DNA of 64,000 bases, from the NCBI RefSeq assembly GCF_021560015.1, contig NZ_CP073588.1, forward strand, positions 2,728,001 through 2,792,000. The letters are read 5' to 3'. Under the pieces are notes generated by a model. The model was not told the DNA's origin. It saw nothing but the letters and a program-made list of their open reading frames with translations, and did not search any database. Position 1 is the first letter of the stretch; each line of letters starts with the position of its first letter. This DNA comes from Shewanella vesiculosa (lineage in GTDB: Bacteria; Pseudomonadota; Gammaproteobacteria; Enterobacterales; Shewanellaceae). Both the position numbers and the translations under genes were made by a program. Positions 60,535-64,000 of the stretch are shown piece after piece.

Positions 60535-61668
60535 TCAATCTACGATCCAGCTTATGTCATAGTGTGGAAATTCAGGAACAGCTTCAGACGCTCTCTCTTT
60601 AGATGAAAGCACTGCAAAATGGCCACGTCTATTCAGAGCCGCACAACCGGTTTCCCAATTCGCACACCAGATGCCAAGAGCAACAGCGGCGTAATACCGT
60701 GAACTGATAGAAGTGCAGAAATCAAAGCGAATGAGTTTTTCTTCACCATTAATTTGCTCTGTTACGGCAGCAGAGCGGGTAGTCTGTCCATTGTATGAAG
60801 ACGGTGACCACTGACAAACTTCATAGCAACGTCCATAATCACAATAGGGATTGGATTTAGTATCCAGCGGCGTCTCGAATGACGGATCGGCAAAAAACAG
60901 TTCCGATAACGGTAAACGTTTATGCATTAACTTATTAAACAAACGAATAAATAATGGCTTATACATAGAATCATAGCCGATTGCACACACACAAATAACA
61001 TGATCTTTTGTTGGGTCGATCTTATTACCGAGGTGCTGCAGAATGCTTTTATTATCAGCGCCAGGTCCTATCCAACAAGTTGCAATCCCCATACGTGTTG
61101 CTTGAATAACAATTTTTTGCAAACTACGACCGACATCTATTATTGATAAGCGATCATATTCGCCTGGAGCAATGGCAACTAAAAATTCGTGTGCACCAAC
61201 CACTGGCCAAACCGTTAATGCGGCTTTGATATATTCAAACCGAATGGGTTTTTGCCCAAGTAATTGACTTGGTTGACTATGAAACTGAACCGCCTTAAGT
61301 AATTCAGTATGATGTTCCGTCGTTAAATTGCGAGACTGAAATGAACGGCATGATTTACGAGATCGCATCAGATCAAATACATCAAGATGGTGTTTATTGG
61401 CAGGTACCTTTTCGGTAGGATGGAGTCCATATTTAACCATAACAATGGTGCCAAGCAGCGCGATACTCAACAATGTCGCCAGACCAAGCGGCAACCAAAA
61501 CAACAAAGCTTGCCAATGTCCAATAATCCAGCCAATCCCAGCAATCAGTAGCAATGCCAATATCCATATTGCATGGATAATATATTGTAACCAACCACTA
61601 AATTGAAGCCTTAACTTTAGCTTCCATATCGCACTATCTTCAAAGGACCATTGTTTTTCTAATGGCAT
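60535..61668 (-). CDS. Nitroreductase-family protein with N-terminal membrane segment
   Basis: This is a 377-residue protein of the TM1586-type nitroreductase family, in which two half-domains are joined in one chain. Two membrane helices occur at about 25-45 and 50-78. The first nitroreductase-like half has LMRSRKSCRSFQSRNL and the later half has WSPSSYNGQTTRSAA and GIWCANWETGCAALNRR. Cysteines in PYCDYGRCYEVCQW are unusual and may bind a metal or form disulfides. FMN use is inferred. The ATG at 61668 (MPLEKQW) has GGAG 6 bases upstream and is preferred to the GTG at 61704. The gene is bounded by attC-like palindromes. Confidence 0.85.
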   Translation of the reverse strand: MPLEKQWSFEDSAIWKLKLRLQFSGWLQYIIHAIWILALLLIAGIGWIIGHWQALLFWLPLGLATLLSIALLGTIVMVKYGLHPTEKVPANKHHLDVFDLMRSRKSCRSFQSRNLTTEHHTELLKAVQFHSQPSQLLGQKPIRFEYIKAALTVWPVVGAHEFLVAIAPGEYDRLSIIDVGRSLQKIVIQATRMGIATCWIGPGADNKSILQHLGNKIDPTKDHVICVCAIGYDSMYKPLFIRLFNKLMHKRLPLSELFFADPSFETPLDTKSNPYCDYGRCYEVCQWSPSSYNGQTTRSAAVTEQINGEEKLIRFDFCTSISSRYYAAVALGIWCANWETGCAALNRRGHFAVLSSKERASEAVPEFPHYDISWIVD

Positions 61669-61754
61669 ATAGCTCTCCCATACACTTAAAATGCGCTTGA
61701 ACACATGTAGACATTAACTTAAGGAGCCACTATCGCTCTGTGTGACTGACTAAC

Positions 61755-61863
61755 GCCTAACACATTACTCTGCCGCACAAAATAATTGGCAATTTTTGCC
61801 AATACGCTGGAGTACAAAAGGTAGCAACGGTTTTGTGTGAGTAGCAGTAACGTCTTATATGCC
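61755..61863 (-). repeat. attC-like imperfect palindrome A
   Basis: On the plus strand a perfect GCCTAAC heptamer (61755-61761) is followed by an arm ACATTACTCTGCCGCACAAAA, which pairs imperfectly, with bulges, with TTTTGTGTGAGTAGCAGTAACG at 61831-61852. An internal perfect stem TTGGCAA/TTGCCAA lies at 61786-61802. The imperfect palindrome with extrahelical bases and a GTTAGGC end on the minus strand is the attC architecture. It lies upstream of the nitroreductase gene. Confidence 0.4.
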
Positions 61864-62353
61864 TAATTCTTGATAGAGGCTGTTTTTTTTAAAACCAACC
61901 GTCTTTCGAAGATATCTGTCCATTTAAACCACATTTTCACCGCGGGACAACATTTTTAATTCCTCACTTTGGTGCATTTCGAATAACAAATCATGAACGC
62001 CTGAGTCAACCATATCGGTTACCCTTTGTTTCATTAGATATTTTTCTATGGGGTCAGATAATTTTTCATTTGAACTTTTTATAACGGCTCAATAACAATG
62101 ACCAATTTCTATGTCCAAGTCCAAGTCCAAGTCCAAGTATCGATTTAACGTCACTAACTGGTGGATAAATTAATTTGCTGAATATATCTAATTTATTCAT
62201 AAGTGATTGGCTCTCTTTTACTTATAACGCTGCCAAAGCGCAAAGCGTTAACCGTCCGACTTGAGTCGCTTGTATCGCCAAACGACTCTCAACGTCACTT
62301 AAACACGGTTTAACACCCGATCAAATAACAATAAACTGCAATGTCATCCAGCT
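61864..62353. other. Noncoding stretch with hexamer repeat
   Basis: No gene is supported here. The only distinct element is the GTCCAA repeat at 62113-62138. Some AT-rich stretches occur near 61880-62060. Confidence 0.45.
62113..62138. repeat. Tandem hexamer repeat (GTCCAA)4
   Basis: Four perfect copies of GTCCAA and a partial fifth (GT) run from 62113 to 62138 in noncoding DNA. Such arrays can change length by slippage. No gene overlaps it, so effects are unclear. Confidence 0.85.
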
Positions 62354-62806
62354 TTATTCCACGTTGGCTTGGTTACTGGCATGGATATAGTACAGCGCGA
62401 TAGCTAAGCAGATAACCGCCGCTATTCGACTTGGCGAAAACACTATCGCGTCATTGCCGAACCAGCCGAAATTATCGATTAACATGCTCATTAACAGTTG
62501 CCCAAAAATAACGGCTACGGTTGCTACCGCAGTACCAATTTTTTGCACCGCAAACACCATGATAACTATGTATGGTACGCCGCACATCGCGCCCAGCAAC
62601 TGCCATTTAGGTACCTCTAGCAAAGTTAACGAATGCGCAGGTTCAAAATAAAAAATAAGCAGACCTGTCACCAAGGCGCCTAACGAAAAGGTTAAAAAGG
62701 CACAACGAAATACGCCGACTTTACTGCCAAGTTGTCCATTAATTGCCGCTTGAATACTCAATGTTGCGCCACCGATGACCGCCAACATAATCATAATAAA
62801 TGTCAT
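62354..62806 (-). CDS. DMT-family transporter YdcZ type (DUF606), subunit 2
   Basis: This is a 150-residue inner-membrane protein with five or so helices of the DUF606/YdcZ type (PF04657-like), distantly related to drug/metabolite transporters. Typical sequences are GGATLSIQAAINGQLGSKVG and FGQLLMSMLIDNFGWFG. The preceding gene encodes a second copy of the same family, 11 bases upstream, so the two likely pair as a heteromer. The substrate is unknown. Confidence 0.82.
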   Translation of the reverse strand: MTFIMIMLAVIGGATLSIQAAINGQLGSKVGVFRCAFLTFSLGALVTGLLIFYFEPAHSLTLLEVPKWQLLGAMCGVPYIVIMVFAVQKIGTAVATVAVIFGQLLMSMLIDNFGWFGNDAIVFSPSRIAAVICLAIALYYIHASNQANVE

Positions 62807-62817
62807 TACTCCCCCCC

Positions 62818-63252
62818 TTAACCCTGTGCCATTAAAATAAGTGCTGCTACGATAAATCCCAGTGCGATAAGCCGTTTTCGATCAATTGGCCGCGGTTGAC
62901 TGGCAAATAAGCCAAAGTGATCAATAATCAGACTCTTCGACACTTGGCCGGTTAAAATCCCTATCATAGTCATGGCGATACCGATTGCTGGCGCAGTAAT
63001 GGTTAAAATCACAACGTATATTGGCCCTAATATTCCGCCAAGCAGTGTCCAAGAAGGCTGGGCAAAAAATGACGGACTATTTCTTGGGCTGAAAAAAAGC
63101 ATCAAAATAAAGGTTAACGCCGCACCTACCCCAAATATACTAAAGGTTGCCCATAGCTCACCCACTTCAGCACCTAACGGACCTAATAACCCTGCTTCAA
63201 CGGATAATCCCATCCCGCCGAGCACCACAAGTAAAATCAACATCAACTGCAT
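62818..63252 (-). CDS. DMT-family transporter YdcZ type (DUF606), subunit 1
   Basis: This is a 144-residue membrane protein, first of the pair, with helices from residues 4 to 140. LILLVVLGGMGLSVEAGLLG and LTGQVSKSLIIDHFGLF mirror the second protein. The ATG at 63252 (MQLMLIL) follows AGGGG at 7 bases. The longer open frame to 63366 is unlikely because it overlaps the divergent LysR start. It is divergent from the LysR gene, so that regulator probably controls the pair. Confidence 0.82.
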   Translation of the reverse strand: MQLMLILLVVLGGMGLSVEAGLLGPLGAEVGELWATFSIFGVGAALTFILMLFFSPRNSPSFFAQPSWTLLGGILGPIYVVILTITAPAIGIAMTMIGILTGQVSKSLIIDHFGLFASQPRPIDRKRLIALGFIVAALILMAQG

Positions 63253-63347
63253 AACTGAACCCCTAATCATAAAGGGCGCATCATAACCTAGTGCTTTAAC
63301 GCGAAAAATGGGATAATCCAACAAACACCTTTGCAGGAATTGCACAG

Positions 63348-64000
63348 ATGAACGATGCAAGCTCAATCAATATCAGAGCGTTAAAGTTTTTTATCGAAGT
63401 TTATGAAAGTAAGAGTTTCTCTATTGTTGCACGCCGTGAAGGTGTCTCGCCGTCTATGATATCAAGAGTGATTCAGCAGCTTGAAGAGTCACTAGGACAG
63501 CAGCTGTTTTACCGCAATACCCGCGCAATTATCCCAACTGAAGCTGGCAGGATTTTTAACGATTACGCCCGTTCGATGACCGAGCAATTAAATGAAGTTC
63601 GCAATGAGCTACAAGATAGGGCGACCGAGCCAAAAGGTTTAATAAGAATTAATGCACCCGTTTTCTTCGGCCAGAAACACATAGCCCCTTGGTTGGCAGG
63701 CTTTTTAACTCAATATCCAAAGGTGCAAGTTGAGCTCATTCAAACCGACGATTTCATCAACCCGCATATTGACGCCGCAGATGTCATCTTTCGAATCGGC
63801 TCACTTGCTGACTCAACACTTCATGCCCGAGTACTTGGAGTACAGCGCTACCATTTGGTCGCCTCTCCGGCATATTTAATCAAGCACGGCACTCCCGAAA
63901 AACCTAGCGATCTCACTCGCCATCACTGCCTAGTGTATAGCGGTTATTCTGGGCAAAATCGCTGGTTATTCAGAAGCAATGCAACCACTTGGCTTCACCA
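63348..64000 (+). CDS. LysR-family transcriptional regulator, partial (cut by window end)
   Basis: The window ends inside this gene. The start is ATG at 63348, with AGGA 9 bases upstream. An N-terminal winged helix-turn-helix is clear: ALKFFIEVYESKSFSIVARR, followed by VSPSMISRVIQQLEESLG and LFYRNTRAIIPTEAGRIF. The substrate-binding domain begins near residue 90, with GLIRINAPVFFGQKHIAPWL and DVIFRIGSLADSTLHAR. This is the CrgA/YafC-like LysR subfamily pattern. The gene is transcribed away from the DUF606 transporter pair and probably regulates it. About 217 codons are visible of a usual 300. Confidence 0.92.
   Translation, partial: MNDASSINIRALKFFIEVYESKSFSIVARREGVSPSMISRVIQQLEESLGQQLFYRNTRAIIPTEAGRIFNDYARSMTEQLNEVRNELQDRATEPKGLIRINAPVFFGQKHIAPWLAGFLTQYPKVQVELIQTDDFINPHIDAADVIFRIGSLADSTLHARVLGVQRYHLVASPAYLIKHGTPEKPSDLTRHHCLVYSGYSGQNRWLFRSNATTWLH

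Noticed and set aside
62113..62138. Short GTCCAA tandem array as a possible CRISPR or phase-variable gene
   Set aside because: Repeats are six bases with no spacers, and no coding frame is affected. It is a simple microsatellite.

Overview
The window looks like a chromosome segment of a psychrotolerant, marine-type Shewanella (Gammaproteobacteria). Evidence is the low-to-moderate GC, a complete Na+-translocating NADH:quinone reductase operon, c-type cytochrome genes, many c-di-GMP and chemotaxis proteins, and a run of housekeeping genes (cys, pnt, hldE, nqr, cydDC, rhlE/dbpA) typical of that genus. The assignment rests on gene content and protein recognition, not on a database search.

Layout. 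1-12 kb is assimilatory sulfate reduction: cobA-cysD-cysN-SLC13 permease (minus strand), then outer-membrane phospholipase pldA and an uncharacterised anchored protein, then cysJ-cysI-cysH. Together these import and activate sulfate, reduce PAPS and sulfite, and supply the siroheme precursor. 12-16.6 kb holds pntAB transhydrogenase and a PAS-GGDEF cyclase. 17-23.4 kb holds a DUF3581 protein, a TetR-type regulator, an HExxH envelope protein, hldE, an LpxL/LpxM-type acyltransferase, a Rossmann-fold protein and a small HTH protein. 23.5-29.4 kb is nqrABCDEF. 29.7-33.3 kb is cydDC. 33.6-39.2 kb holds a DUF3626 protein, RhlE- and DbpA-like helicases and a pirin.

39-64 kb is more accessory. It contains a PAS chemoreceptor, a DUF883/YqjE/YqjK-like small membrane protein cluster, and a PotD-like periplasmic protein overlapping a GGDEF-EAL protein (an NspS-MbaA-like pair). 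Next comes a haem operon: cytochrome b, SHP-type DUF1924 cytochrome, dihaem cytochrome, PepSY protein and a two-component system. After that come a Gfo/Idh oxidoreductase, a periplasmic binding protein next to an MCP, a zinc-ribbon protein, a YcdZ-like DUF1097 protein, a lipoprotein and a nitroreductase flanked by attC-like imperfect palindromes, paired YdcZ-type transporters, and a divergent LysR regulator cut by the window end.

Seven single-base indels, mostly one-base gains in homopolymers, break six otherwise intact conserved genes: the SLC13 permease, the lpx acyltransferase, the Rossmann protein, nqrC, dbpA and the sensor kinase. Each repairs to a full-length family member by adding or removing one base. 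The clustering of similar errors suggests sequencing or assembly error more than real gene loss. No rRNA, tRNA, CRISPR array or complete insertion sequence was recognised.
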